Part shown: positions 27,201-35,354 of the stretch, piece by piece
How positions within the stretch are numbered: position 1 is the stretch's first letter
How the letters are laid out: every line of letters starts with the position of its first letter
From: an uncultured Bacteroidia bacterium
GTDB taxonomy: Bacteria; Bacteroidota; Bacteroidia; J057; CALAJH01
Length of the DNA stretch: 64,000 nt
Reading direction: 5' to 3'
Assembly (NCBI GenBank): GCA_937922655.1
Contig: CALAJH010000001.1
Span: 1 to 64,000, forward strand
Notes under the pieces: generated by a model
The model's input: only the letters and a program-made list of their open reading frames with translations
Told to the model about the DNA's origin: nothing
Database searches by the model: none
Position numbers and translations under genes: made by a program

Positions 27201-27361
27201 CGCGCGAGGTTTTCGAATATTACGTCGGCGGTTATCAACCCGCGCAAAAGTGGCTCAAAGACCGGGAAATATTGACGTACGAGGACGTGCAACACTATCA
27301 AAAAATCGTCTTTGCGATAAAACAAACCTTGCAATTGACGCAAACCAAAATATCGGTGTAA
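24287..27361 (+). CDS. Single-chain restriction-modification enzyme: nuclease, N6-adenine methyltransferase, ISP-type specificity domain
   Basis: The protein has 1024 residues. The N-terminal part holds a PD-(D/E)XK-like nuclease pattern: Glu22, GAPDFVV (Asp55) and GYIEAK (Glu70, Lys72). A helical region follows. The gamma-class N6-adenine methyltransferase has SAM motif ILDPATGTGTFL (about 372-383) and catalytic NPPY (about 487-490). The C-terminal half (FYFFVPKNFVGREEYM, YRPFDYRYIYYD, IPKLAPLYLYSEDGQ) resembles the type ISP/Eco57I-like specificity domain. Unlike LlaGI-type ISP enzymes I see no helicase motor between nuclease and methyltransferase, so a type IIG-like enzyme is likelier. No separate methylase or specificity gene is adjacent. 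Confidence 0.85.
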   Translation: MNAVVEYLSALETDLKTGAAGEHAYRGALKTLVETLWPKLTATNEPKRTAVGAPDFVVSDPNHIPVGYIEAKDLDKDLDDKLYAQQFGRYLHAFDNVLITDYLRFRLYRSGERVMEARIGRTENGKIKPEKQNFSAFLDLINEFCSYRGQTITTPEALAAALAKKAKILAAFIAQALNDDGAAQFVSNQLDFNGNGDSELRRQFVSIREMLLRNIKAEEFADVYAQTITYGMFAARWNDPRPDAFHRTRAHDLIPQSNPFLRNLFQYVAGYHLDKRLAWVVEGLADILRATDLESILSRSQNPVIHFYETFLAEYNPKLRKSRGVWYTPEPVVKFIVRAADQILQTEFQSGLADETTVKSADGKSVHKVQILDPATGTGTFLAEVVRQIQAKVPSGVWPDYVEKHLIPRLYGFEILMAPYTVAHLMLSDVLQKSGAAPEKRLRIYLSNALEGDNPNVPPLPFAGWLSQEANLANHVKRDAPVMLILGNPPYAGASANMFDWIGQLIEDYKIVDGQKLDERNSKWLQDDYVKFIRMAEWILERNPVGVIAFVNNHAFLDNPTFRGMRQRLAGVFDKIYVIDLHGNTMKKEVAPDGGKDQNVFDIKQGVSINIFVKTGKKPGGADVYHCDVYGTRESKFDFLQNTVFSQAPFQKIQPTAPFYFFVPKNFVGREEYMAGFSVAELFGVHSTGVVTARDALVIDADPQKLLARMHEFANLQIDDPIIREKYFGSDKTRKYPPGDNLTWKLSEVRRKMRNDIRPENIHPIHYRPFDYRYIYYDTRMLEGPREDVMRHFLEKTNIGLVFNRQVVTDNWSHVQAVNTIIDARLHYSNKGIPKLAPLYLYSEDGQIRTSNLNVDIVRQVFECIGRNPEPIDIFDYVYGVLFDPEYRQKYVEFLNIDYPRIPYPQDAADFAKHRDVGKELRLLHLFEHPEMTRERLNETDFPVAGNGRVENVRWFDERVYINPTQYFSGVSREVFEYYVGGYQPAQKWLKDREILTYEDVQHYQKIVFAIKQTLQLTQTKISV

Positions 27362-27386
27362 AAAAACGTCTAAGAACGGCGTTTTT
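27362..27386. terminator. Putative terminator after the restriction-modification gene
   Basis: AAAAACGTC (27362-27370) can pair with GGCGTTTTT (27378-27386) around a 7-base loop, with one G-T pair. It ends in a T run. Confidence 0.5.
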
Positions 27387-27572
27387 CGGGTTTGGGTTGT
27401 GTTTGAGGGGGGCCGCAAGCGGGCGTTCTCCGTGGTTTTTCAAAACGCGCCTTATGAAAAAAATATTCACCGAGCGGCTTATTTTTCCACGAAAACGGCC
27501 GGCGTTCGCCGGTATTTTGTAATTTTACGGCGCATAGAAAATTTGCCACCGTTCCCTACGAAAAACACACAG

Positions 27573-29267
27573 ATGAAAGGATTTACGCAATTAGACGTTT
27601 CCCGGCTGTTTTCCAAACACAAGTCACGGATAGAAGAGGCGCTGGCGGCGTATCATCGCCGCGATTTTTACGCGGCCTATCCCGAAATGCCCAACGACCC
27701 GGCCTATCCCGCCGACGGCGAAAAAACCGCACGCGAACGCTTTAACGCCCTGATAGGCAAACGTTTCGACGACCTGTATCAAAAAGGCGACACGCAAGTG
27801 GTATCGGCGGAAGTTTCGCCTTATACGCTCGAGGAGTTGAAAATCGGCTATACGGCGTTCAAAGATCCGAAGGATTACGTCGAAGCGGCGGAGCACGGCG
27901 CCCGAATGCTGTGGATTAATTCGACGCCCGAGTCGCGCGTCGGCGTTTTGGCCGAGGCCCTCGAACGCATCAAAGACGCCTTTTTCGACATCGCCGTGGC
28001 GACCCAACACACGACGGGTCAGCCTTATATGATGGCGTTTCAGGCCTCGGGGCCGCACGCCGCCGACCGCGCCCTCGAAGCCCTCGCCCTCAGCTATCAA
28101 GAACAAACACGTTTTCCGAACAAGGTACGGTGGGAAAAGCCCATGGGCAAAACCACCGCCGTAATAGAAAAGCATTTCCGCGCGATGCCGCGCGGCGTGG
28201 CCCTCGCCATCGCGTGTTCGACCTTTCCCGTGTGGAACTCGCTGCCCGGCATTTTCGCTTCGCTCGCCGCCGGCAACGGCGTTATCGTCAAACCCCACCC
28301 CGGCGCCATCCTGCCGCTGGCCATTTGCGTGGCCAAAATACAGCAGGTGCTTAAACAGGAGGGCTACGAAGCCGAGGTGTGCATTCTTGCCCCCGACCTG
28401 CCCGACGCTCCCATTGCCAAAATCCTTTGCGAACGCAAGGAAGTTAAGATCATTGATTTTACGGGCGGCAACGAGTTTGGCGCCTACATCGAATCCTTGC
28501 CCGGCAAGGTAACCTTTACCGAAAAAGCCGGCGCCAACAGCATCGTCATCGATTCGACGACCGACCTCAAACTCATGGCGCAAAACATCGCTTTTTCGTT
28601 GTGTTTGTACAGCGGGCAAATGTGTACCGCGCCCCAAAATATTTTTATTAGCGAACGCGGGGTGTTGGTCGGCGACCGGCTGGCAAGTTACGACGAGGTG
28701 GTGCAGGCGCTGGTGGACGCGGTCAAAGCTTTGAGTACGCATCCGAAGGCCGGACCCGCGATATGCGGCGCCATACAGTCGCCCCAAACGCTCGAACGCG
28801 CCAAAAACGCCGGCAATTTTGGCGGCAAGCTTTTGCTCGAAGCCGCACCGTACACCCATCCCGAATTTCCCAACGCCCGTACCTGTACTCCCGCCATCGT
28901 CGAGCTCTCTTCGATGCGTTCCGACCTTTTTTACCGCGAATGTTTCGGTCCCGTGGCCTTTGTCGTCAAAACCGACAGCTTCGAACATTCGATGGCCTTG
29001 GCCAAAATCGCCGTCGAAAAAACGGGCGCCCTTTCCGCAAGCGTCTATTGCACCAACGACGACCGTAACGAACTGACCATGGATTCGTTCGCCGAGGTGC
29101 ATACGGTCGTAGCGTTCAACCTGCTCGGGCAGGTGTACATGAACCAAAACGCGGCGTTTTCGGACTTTCACGCCACGGGCGGCAATGCCGCCGCCAACGC
29201 CTCGATTACCGATGTGCCCTTCGTTACCCGCCGATTTACCATCGTCGAGGCCAAGGTCGCCGTTTAA
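27573..29267 (+). CDS. paaN: PaaN-type aldehyde dehydrogenase family protein
   Basis: The protein has 564 residues from the ATG at 27573; the frame is open upstream to 27399 but that part is unconserved. An N-terminal PaaN-specific region (about 1-110, HRRDFYAAYPEMP) precedes an aldehyde-dehydrogenase fold: PRGVALAIACSTFPVWNSLP, AAGNGVIVKPHPGAILPLA, FTGGNEFGAYIES, EKAGANSIVID and the Cys region LYSGQMCTAPQNIF, then FYRECFGPVAFVV. PaaN is linked to phenylacetate degradation (ring opening of the oxepin-CoA route is done by PaaZ). No other paa gene is in the window, so the substrate is uncertain. Confidence 0.82.
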   Translation: MKGFTQLDVSRLFSKHKSRIEEALAAYHRRDFYAAYPEMPNDPAYPADGEKTARERFNALIGKRFDDLYQKGDTQVVSAEVSPYTLEELKIGYTAFKDPKDYVEAAEHGARMLWINSTPESRVGVLAEALERIKDAFFDIAVATQHTTGQPYMMAFQASGPHAADRALEALALSYQEQTRFPNKVRWEKPMGKTTAVIEKHFRAMPRGVALAIACSTFPVWNSLPGIFASLAAGNGVIVKPHPGAILPLAICVAKIQQVLKQEGYEAEVCILAPDLPDAPIAKILCERKEVKIIDFTGGNEFGAYIESLPGKVTFTEKAGANSIVIDSTTDLKLMAQNIAFSLCLYSGQMCTAPQNIFISERGVLVGDRLASYDEVVQALVDAVKALSTHPKAGPAICGAIQSPQTLERAKNAGNFGGKLLLEAAPYTHPEFPNARTCTPAIVELSSMRSDLFYRECFGPVAFVVKTDSFEHSMALAKIAVEKTGALSASVYCTNDDRNELTMDSFAEVHTVVAFNLLGQVYMNQNAAFSDFHATGGNAAANASITDVPFVTRRFTIVEAKVAV

Positions 29268-29330
29268 TTTTTTTTATCGTATCATTAACGGGACGGCGCT
29301 CCCGACTCGTTGCCTTTACTCAAAATACTT

Positions 29331-30227
29331 ATGAAAACATGGGTTTTGTGGGCGTGGGCGTTGTCGTCGGCCTTGACGCTTCGCGCCCAGCTCGGATATA
29401 TCGAAGAAGGATACGCCACTTATTATTCCGATAAATTTCACGGACGTCGAACGGCCTCGGGCGCCAAGTACGACAAGGACGAACTGACGTGCGCCCACAA
29501 ACAACTTCCTTTTGGCACGCGCGTTCGGGTCGTCAATTTGGAAAACAAAAAGGAGGTGGTGGTGGTGGTTACCGACCGCGGCCCTTACGCTCCGGGGCGG
29601 ATAGTCGATTTGTCGAAGGCGGCGGCGCGCAAGGTCGGTTTGTTGCAAGCCGGTGTTCACAAGGTGCGTTTGGAGGTCGTGGGGGTTCCGCGCGACGGCG
29701 ACGCGCTCCTTGCCTCGTCGGACAAAGCCAAACCCCAAATCCACGAAAGTCCCAAACCCGCTTCCGCTCCGACGACCAAACCCGTCGCCGCGTCCAAGGT
29801 CGAGCCCCCCAAGCCCGCTCCGGTCGTTAAGTCCGAAGCCCCAACGGCGAAGCCCGCCAAATCCGCGTCCGCAAGCGACGCACGTCCTTCGGCGCTGACC
29901 CATTTGCCCGCCTCGATGCTCAAAGCCCCGGGGATTTACCATATTTCGGGCAAAAAGGCCAAACCCAAAGGCTGGGGCATCCAACTGGGCGCTTTTCAGG
30001 CTTTGGAAAACGTCGAAAGTCTTTGCCGGCAAATCATGGACGCGGGCTACCAAAACATTCATATCATTGTGGCGCCCCTGCCCAAACCCGCGGGCAACGC
30101 CCCCTCACCGACCGGCTTCGTTTACCGCGTTATTCTTGGGGTCTATCCCGAAGAAAACGTCCCCAAAAACCTCGAAGAAATCGAACGCAAAGGCTTGGTC
30201 GGCGGCTTCAAATACAAGTTTATGTGA
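29331..30227 (+). CDS. rlpA: RlpA-like septal ring lytic transglycosylase with C-terminal SPOR domain
   Basis: A 298-residue protein with signal peptide (WALSSALTLRAQ); an in-frame ATG at 29310 precedes it. The double-psi beta-barrel RlpA domain (about 22-120) has GYATYYSDKFHGRRTASGAKYD, LTCAHKQLPFGTRVRVVN, VTDRGPYAPGRIVDLSKAAARKVG. The catalytic Asp of the DRGP motif is present. A Pro/Lys/Ala-rich linker (about 125-205) leads to a SPOR-like domain (GWGIQLGAFQALENVESLC). It should cleave denuded glycan strands at the division site. It overlaps the epimerase gene (TGATG). Confidence 0.88.
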   Translation: MKTWVLWAWALSSALTLRAQLGYIEEGYATYYSDKFHGRRTASGAKYDKDELTCAHKQLPFGTRVRVVNLENKKEVVVVVTDRGPYAPGRIVDLSKAAARKVGLLQAGVHKVRLEVVGVPRDGDALLASSDKAKPQIHESPKPASAPTTKPVAASKVEPPKPAPVVKSEAPTAKPAKSASASDARPSALTHLPASMLKAPGIYHISGKKAKPKGWGIQLGAFQALENVESLCRQIMDAGYQNIHIIVAPLPKPAGNAPSPTGFVYRVILGVYPEENVPKNLEEIERKGLVGGFKYKFM

Positions 30228-31195
30228 TGCAAACGACGGCGCTCACGGGCGCGACGGGCTTTTTGGGCCGTTATTTGGCCGAAGAATTGTTGCGCCGGGG
30301 TCATCGGCTGCGGGTTTTGGTGCGCGACGCGCGACGGCTGAAAATTTCCGGGGCCGACGTCGTCGAGGGCGATGTGGCCGACGTTACCGCTCTTGCCCAA
30401 GCTTTCGACGGCGTCGACGCCGTCGTCCACAATGCCGCCGTCGTCTCGTTTATGAAAAATCGTCGCGAGGCCATGCGTCGCACCAACGCCGGCGGCACGG
30501 AAAACGCCGTCAATGTGGCTTTGGCCGCGGGGGTGAAAAGTTTTGTTTTTGTCGGCAGCGTGGCTGCCCTCGGCCGGCCCGCCAAGCAAGGAACTTTTGA
30601 CGAATCGGCGCGTTGGGCGGAGTCCAAGTACAACACCTATTACGGTTATACCAAGTATTTGGCGGAAAAGCACGTTTTTCGCGGTCGCGAGGAGGGGCTG
30701 AATGCCGTTGTCGTCAATCCTTCGACGATATTGGGGTACGGGGACGAGGAGCGGGGTTCGCCGTCGTTGTTTTTTCAGGCGATGCGGGGCATGCGGTTTT
30801 ATCCCCAAGGGGGGACGGGTTTTGTGGCGGCGGAAGACGTGGCCCGGGCCGTCGCCATTTTGGCCGAAACCCGCGAATATCCCGACGAACGTTATATTTT
30901 GAGCGCCGAGAACCTTACCTACCGCGAACTTTTCGAGCGTATGGCGCGGGCTTTCGGTACGCCGCCGCCTTCGCGTGCCGTACCCGCTTTTTGGGCTCTT
31001 CCCTATGGTCTTTTTGCCGAAATCAAGGCGGCGCTTGCGGGAAAGGAATCGGTCGTTACCCGTGAATCGGTGCGTACCGCCGGCGGTCTTTACGCCTACG
31101 ACGGCTCGCTTTTCACCCGCCGCTTCGACTTTTCCTATACCCCCGTCCAAGAAGTCGTCGAAAAAACGGCCAAACAAATGAAAAATAGGGCCTAA
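30227..31195 (+). CDS. NAD(P)-dependent epimerase/dehydratase (extended SDR)
   Basis: A 322-residue protein. ATG at 30227 is used because it overlaps the rlpA stop (TGATG) and begins right at the Rossmann motif LTGATGFLGRYL; the longer frame would be read from inside rlpA. Further SDR signs: VVHNAAVVSF, SFVFVGSVAALG, catalytic YGYTK, VVNPSTILGYGDE and AAEDVARAVAIL. Extended SDRs act on nucleotide sugars, sterols or flavonoid-like ketones. The substrate cannot be inferred from context. Confidence 0.9.
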   Translation: MQTTALTGATGFLGRYLAEELLRRGHRLRVLVRDARRLKISGADVVEGDVADVTALAQAFDGVDAVVHNAAVVSFMKNRREAMRRTNAGGTENAVNVALAAGVKSFVFVGSVAALGRPAKQGTFDESARWAESKYNTYYGYTKYLAEKHVFRGREEGLNAVVVNPSTILGYGDEERGSPSLFFQAMRGMRFYPQGGTGFVAAEDVARAVAILAETREYPDERYILSAENLTYRELFERMARAFGTPPPSRAVPAFWALPYGLFAEIKAALAGKESVVTRESVRTAGGLYAYDGSLFTRRFDFSYTPVQEVVEKTAKQMKNRA

Positions 31196-31259
31196 GAACG
31201 GCGGCGGCAAACTTAAGCGGCCTTTTCTTTTGTTTGGGTCGCCGGGCCCGCGGGTTGCG

Positions 31260-31820
31260 TTACTCGTCCCAAACGACGGTAAAAAGCGCCTCGCCGTCTT
31301 TGATTTCGTATTGCACGTTGATTAGAGGGTCGAACTTGCGTGCCAAACGGACGATGATACCCCGCGTCAGTTCGGGCGGGTAGAGGTGCAAGGCCGTCAG
31401 CTCCATGGTGTTGGGGCCGGTTTTTCGATGACGAATTCGTTCCAGTCCTTCAAAAAAGCGGTCGTTTTCGGCGTCGTAAAGAATTTGACCGTCGCGTCGG
31501 TGATAAAGGTGAAATATTTTGTCCACCGCCTCGGGAATGTCGGAAATCGAATCGCAATCGGCGACTTTGGGCGGCAAAAGCAAAACCGCGGGAATTTTTT
31601 TGCCTATATTGAAAATGGTGTTCGGACCGTAGGCCTCGGCAAATCGACTCATGAAGTTCGAAAGACTTTCGGTGTCGAACCACCGGTTTTCAAAAGGGGG
31701 CACGAGGCCGTGGGCGGCAAGCATGGCCAAGGGCGCGGCGCGAAACGCTTCCGGCAGGCTGTCCACCAACGCCGTCACCAACGCACCGCTCACTTCTATG
31801 TTTTTTGTTTCGTTTACCAT
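31260..31820 (-). CDS. Conserved-looking protein of unknown function
   Basis: A 186-residue soluble protein from the ATG at 31820 (the frame runs 15 codons further upstream inside the preceding gene). I do not recognise the family with confidence. The fold looks alpha/beta: N-terminal helices (VTALVDSLPEAF), FMSRFAEAYGPNTIFNIGKK, AVDKIFHLYHRRDG, and a C-terminal PPELTRGIIVRLARKFDP-type helix and strands. The order of segments is reminiscent of V4R/heme-NO-binding-like small-molecule domains, but ligand residues are not identifiable. Its start overlaps the end of homoserine dehydrogenase by 7 bp, so they are coupled. Confidence 0.6.
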   Translation of the reverse strand: MVNETKNIEVSGALVTALVDSLPEAFRAAPLAMLAAHGLVPPFENRWFDTESLSNFMSRFAEAYGPNTIFNIGKKIPAVLLLPPKVADCDSISDIPEAVDKIFHLYHRRDGQILYDAENDRFFEGLERIRHRKTGPNTMELTALHLYPPELTRGIIVRLARKFDPLINVQYEIKDGEALFTVVWDE

Positions 31821-32968
31821 CTGGCAATAAAATATCCGGGCCGATGCTCGACGACGTCGATGCACCGCCTAAGTTCTTGAATTGTGACTTTGCCGACGTA
31901 ATAACCGGTTTTTTCGGCTTCGTGGCGCCGAAGGGGTTCGTCGATGAAGTGGACAAAGTCGGGCGCTTCGTCCGTATGGAAACGGAGGTATATCGTTTCG
32001 ACGGCTTGGGGGTCGGGTTTTGGGGCTTGGCCCGAACGAAACTTGGTGTAAGTATACCGATAGCCCGCCTCGACGGCGCGCAGGTCGGCCAACAAGGCGC
32101 CGCCCGTCGCTCGCCCGCCCGCCCCCTTGCCCAGCCAAAACGCCGGACCCGTGCATCGGGCCGTCAGCCCCACCGCGTTGAACTCTTCACCCACCGAAAA
32201 AAACGGCGATTCCCGCCCCACGAACGTCGGCAGTACCGACAACGCCACCCCGTCCTCCGAAATTCGACGCGCTTCGGCCATCAATTTTATCGTTTTTCCT
32301 CGTTCCCGGGCCACGCGAACGTCGTAGTCCGAAAGCGTCGGTATGCCGTAGCGCACGATTTGCGACGGCGCAAGGTACAAGCCCATGGCGTGAATGGCCA
32401 AGATGGACAATTTGTGGGCGGTGTCGGAGCCGTTGACGTCGAGCGTCGGGTTGCTTTCGGCGAAGCCCAAGCGCCGCGCCTCCTCCAACGCCCGCGCGTA
32501 GTCCTTGTTGTGCTCAAACATGCGCGTGAGAATAAAGTTGGTTGTACCGTTGAAAATACCCTGCAATACGTCGATGGGTTCGTGGGCATAGTATTGGTCC
32601 AAGAGTCGAACGACGGGAATGGCCGCACAACACGCCGCCTCGTATAAAAACGGCGCCGAAGAGCCGAGCGCCGTGTCGAACCATTCCAAGAACCGTTCGG
32701 AAATCATTTTTTTGTTGGCCGAAACCACAAACTTTCCGGCTTGCAGCGCTTCGGCCGTCCAAACAAAAGCCGAATCGGCGTCGTCGGTCGTTTCCAGTAT
32801 GCCGTCGAAATCGGTGAGCACGACGTCGTTCGCCGTTTTGACCGGGTATTTGCGTGTTTTGTGCGGATTTTTGACCACCACGGCGGCGGGTAAAGGCGTA
32901 TTCCGTTCGGTTGCGCAATCGATAAACCCTTCTCCCACCGTTCCGAGTCCGTATTGTAAATAATTCAT
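31814..32968 (-). CDS. hom: Homoserine dehydrogenase, short form without ACT domain
   Basis: A 384-residue protein starting at the ATG at 32968, 2 bp after the PBP1A stop. HSD reduces aspartate semialdehyde to homoserine for Thr and Met synthesis. Visible features: nucleotide-binding YGLGTVGEGF, VVSANKKMISERF, IPVVRLLDQYY, the signature GIFNGTTNFILTRM, and LGFAESNPTLDVNGSDTAHKL. The last 70 residues are too short and unlike an ACT domain, so threonine feedback by ACT seems absent. No thrB/thrC or lysC is adjacent. Confidence 0.88.
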   Translation of the reverse strand: MNYLQYGLGTVGEGFIDCATERNTPLPAAVVVKNPHKTRKYPVKTANDVVLTDFDGILETTDDADSAFVWTAEALQAGKFVVSANKKMISERFLEWFDTALGSSAPFLYEAACCAAIPVVRLLDQYYAHEPIDVLQGIFNGTTNFILTRMFEHNKDYARALEEARRLGFAESNPTLDVNGSDTAHKLSILAIHAMGLYLAPSQIVRYGIPTLSDYDVRVARERGKTIKLMAEARRISEDGVALSVLPTFVGRESPFFSVGEEFNAVGLTARCTGPAFWLGKGAGGRATGGALLADLRAVEAGYRYTYTKFRSGQAPKPDPQAVETIYLRFHTDEAPDFVHFIDEPLRRHEAEKTGYYVGKVTIQELRRCIDVVEHRPGYFIARW

Positions 32969-32970
32969 TG

Positions 32971-35286
32971 TCAATCGTCTTCGTCCCAATCCATTTTGGA
33001 TTTTTTCTTGCTCGGTTGGTCTTCGGGGGCGGATTCGGGGCCTCGTAGCGCGTACTTTGAACAGTCGGTTTCGACCTTGAAACGGATGGGGGGAATGAGC
33101 CGTTTTTGGCGGTCGAGGTTGAGTTCGGGGTCTTGGTAGACCTTTCGCGTAAAATGGGCGAATATCGGCATGGCCATATATCCTCCTTGTCCGAGCGGCG
33201 AATAACCGAAATTGACGCGTCGGTCGCTGCAACCGACCCATACTCCGGCCGTGTAGTAGGGGGTAAAACCGCAAAACCAACCGTCGGAATGGTTTTGGGT
33301 TGTTCCTGTTTTTCCCGCGACGAAAATTTCTTGCGGAACGCGGTATTGGTAATGCAGGTTGGCGGCGGTTCCGTTGGTAACGACGGTGCGCAGCACGTCG
33401 GCCATGAGGTAGGCCGTTTCTTTGGAAAGGCCTTCGCGCGAGGCGCCGGGAAATTCTTGGATGACGTTGCCGAATCGGTCTTCGATGCGCGTAACCAAGA
33501 TGCGCTCGTGCCACACGCCGCCGGCGGCGATGGTTGCATAGGCGCTCGTCAGTTCGGCGACGCTCAGGTCGAAGGTTCCCAGCGCTATTGAATGATAGGG
33601 TTCGAGCGGGCTTTCGATGCCCATGTTGTGGGCGTACTGTACGACTTGGCGCGGCCCGACGGCCTTTATCAATCGCGCCGCGATAACGTTGATGCTCAAA
33701 GCCAAGCCCATGCGCAAGGTATAAGCCCCGCCGTATTTGCCGTCCACGTTTTTGGGCGTCCACGGCGGCGAACCATACTCTTCTATTGTTATCGGCTCGT
33801 TGGGTTCGACGTCGCACGGCGAGCGGTTGTTGTCGAAGGCCGCCGTGTAAACAAAGGGTTTGAACGTCGAACCGACCTGACGTTTGGCCGTCGCCACGTG
33901 GTCGTATTGAAAATATTCGTAATCAATGCCCCCGACCCACGCCAGGACGTGGCCGTTTTGATGATTGACGACCAACATCCCCGGTTCCAAAAACGGCGCG
34001 TAATAAATCAACGAATCCCACGGACTCATGACGGTGTCCACGTAGTGTTTGCGGTAAACGACGGTGTCTTTTTTACCGATTTTATAAGAAGAATCCCGCC
34101 ATTTGAATACGCGCATTTCGCGTTTGATTTGAAATTGGCGGTAGATTTCTTCGTCGGAAAGGCGTTTGGATTTGAGGTATTTGTAGCGTTCGCTGGGGGC
34201 CATCGCCTGTTTGAGGATGGTCGAATCTTTTTTCCACGGAACGTGGTTTTTTTGGCTTTTGAGGTATTGATTGAATTTTTTTTGATGTTCGGCAAGGTGT
34301 TGAAAGGTCGCTTCCTCGGCGTGACGTTGCATTCGCGAGTCTATCGTTGTATAAATTCGCAGCCCGTCGGTGTACATGTTCGGACATTCGAGTTTGCCAT
34401 TGCGGTGGATGCGTGTTTGGCATTTTTCGCACCACTTTTTGAGCCAGTCGCGGATGTAAATTCTGAAGTACGTCGCCAATCCTTCGTTGTGGTCTTGGCG
34501 GCGGTTTTGGGCCACCGAAAGCGGCATAGACTTCCATTTTTTTAATTCTTTTTCGGATATCGTGCCGTATTTGTACATTTGTTCCAGCACGGTGTTTCTG
34601 CGGGCCAAGCACGCTTGGGGATAGCGGTAGGGGCTGTAACGCGACGGTCCTTTGAGCAGGCCCACCAACAGCGCCGATTCGTGCGGCAACAAATCCTTGC
34701 AAGGCTTGTTGAAATAGTATTGGGAGGCCGTGGCCAAGCCGTAAATCGTACTGCCGAACGAAACGGTGTTGAGGTAGTGAAAGAGGATTTCGCCTTTGGT
34801 GAAGTTGCGTTCGAGGTGGACGGCAACGATGGCCTCCTTGACTTTACGCAATATCGTTCGGTCTTTGCCGACTTGTTCGTCGTAGAGGTTGCGGGCCAAT
34901 TGTTGGGTGATGGTGCTGCCTCCGCGCGGTTCGAAGAGCAGGGCCGAAAGAAAGACGTTGGCTACGGCACGCGGGTCGACGCCCGAATGGCTGTAAAATC
35001 TTACGTCCTCGGTACACAAAAGCGCGTCGAGAAAATGTTTGGGGATGCGGTGGTTGGAATCGCGTACCGAGAGGCTGATGCGGTTTTCGTGTTGGTAAAA
35101 ACTGCCGAGCAGCACGCCGTCGCGGGAAAAGACTTGGGTCGCCGCGTTTTCGGAGTCGGGGTTGCTCAATTCGGCAAAGGACGGCATGGTTACGCCGACG
35201 TAAACGACGTAGGCCGTGGGGATGGCGGCCAGCGCCAGTACCCCCCAAATCAATATGCGCCGGTACCATTTGAAACGCGCGTCCAT
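32971..35286 (-). CDS. mrcA: Class A penicillin-binding protein 1A
   Basis: A 771-residue bifunctional peptidoglycan synthase. An N-terminal anchor helix (about 10-32) is followed by the glycosyltransferase domain with EDVRFYSHSGVDPRA (catalytic Glu93) and GGSTITQQLARNLY (122-135), then LNTVSFGSTIYGLATASQYYF. The transpeptidase domain has S-x-x-K in RQVGSTFKPF (about 470-476), a SIN motif (LALSINVIAARL) and KTGTT (about 660). It polymerises and cross-links peptidoglycan in the periplasm. The C-terminus is charged (KKKSKMDWDEDD). First gene of a PBP1A-hom-unknown unit. Confidence 0.95.
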   Translation of the reverse strand: MDARFKWYRRILIWGVLALAAIPTAYVVYVGVTMPSFAELSNPDSENAATQVFSRDGVLLGSFYQHENRISLSVRDSNHRIPKHFLDALLCTEDVRFYSHSGVDPRAVANVFLSALLFEPRGGSTITQQLARNLYDEQVGKDRTILRKVKEAIVAVHLERNFTKGEILFHYLNTVSFGSTIYGLATASQYYFNKPCKDLLPHESALLVGLLKGPSRYSPYRYPQACLARRNTVLEQMYKYGTISEKELKKWKSMPLSVAQNRRQDHNEGLATYFRIYIRDWLKKWCEKCQTRIHRNGKLECPNMYTDGLRIYTTIDSRMQRHAEEATFQHLAEHQKKFNQYLKSQKNHVPWKKDSTILKQAMAPSERYKYLKSKRLSDEEIYRQFQIKREMRVFKWRDSSYKIGKKDTVVYRKHYVDTVMSPWDSLIYYAPFLEPGMLVVNHQNGHVLAWVGGIDYEYFQYDHVATAKRQVGSTFKPFVYTAAFDNNRSPCDVEPNEPITIEEYGSPPWTPKNVDGKYGGAYTLRMGLALSINVIAARLIKAVGPRQVVQYAHNMGIESPLEPYHSIALGTFDLSVAELTSAYATIAAGGVWHERILVTRIEDRFGNVIQEFPGASREGLSKETAYLMADVLRTVVTNGTAANLHYQYRVPQEIFVAGKTGTTQNHSDGWFCGFTPYYTAGVWVGCSDRRVNFGYSPLGQGGYMAMPIFAHFTRKVYQDPELNLDRQKRLIPPIRFKVETDCSKYALRGPESAPEDQPSKKKSKMDWDEDD

Positions 35287-35290
35287 ATCG

Positions 35291-35298
35291 CAAAATTA
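35291..35298 (-). promoter_or_regulatory. Leaderless-type promoter box TAATTTTG, 4 bp before the PBP1A start
   Basis: On the minus strand TAATTTTG is followed by CGAT and the ATG (35286-35284). The box begins only a few bases after the terminator hairpin of the upstream gene. Confidence 0.6.
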
Positions 35299-35303
35299 CA
35301 CGA

Positions 35304-35337
35304 AAAAACGGCCCGTGCGAACACACGGGCCGTTTTT
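35304..35337. terminator. Strong intrinsic terminator after the sortilin-like gene
   Basis: AAAAACGGCCCGTG (35304-35317) pairs perfectly with CACGGGCCGTTTTT (35324-35337). It has T runs on both strands. It should end the minus-strand transcript of the gene at 35355-38840. Confidence 0.88.
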
Positions 35338-35354
35338 GATTTGGCAGGGTCGGG

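Noticed and set aside
24167-27418. 1083-codon open frame antisense to the restriction-modification gene
   Set aside because: It covers almost exactly the real gene on the other strand, its product matches no family I know, and long antisense frames are common in GC-biased codon positions.
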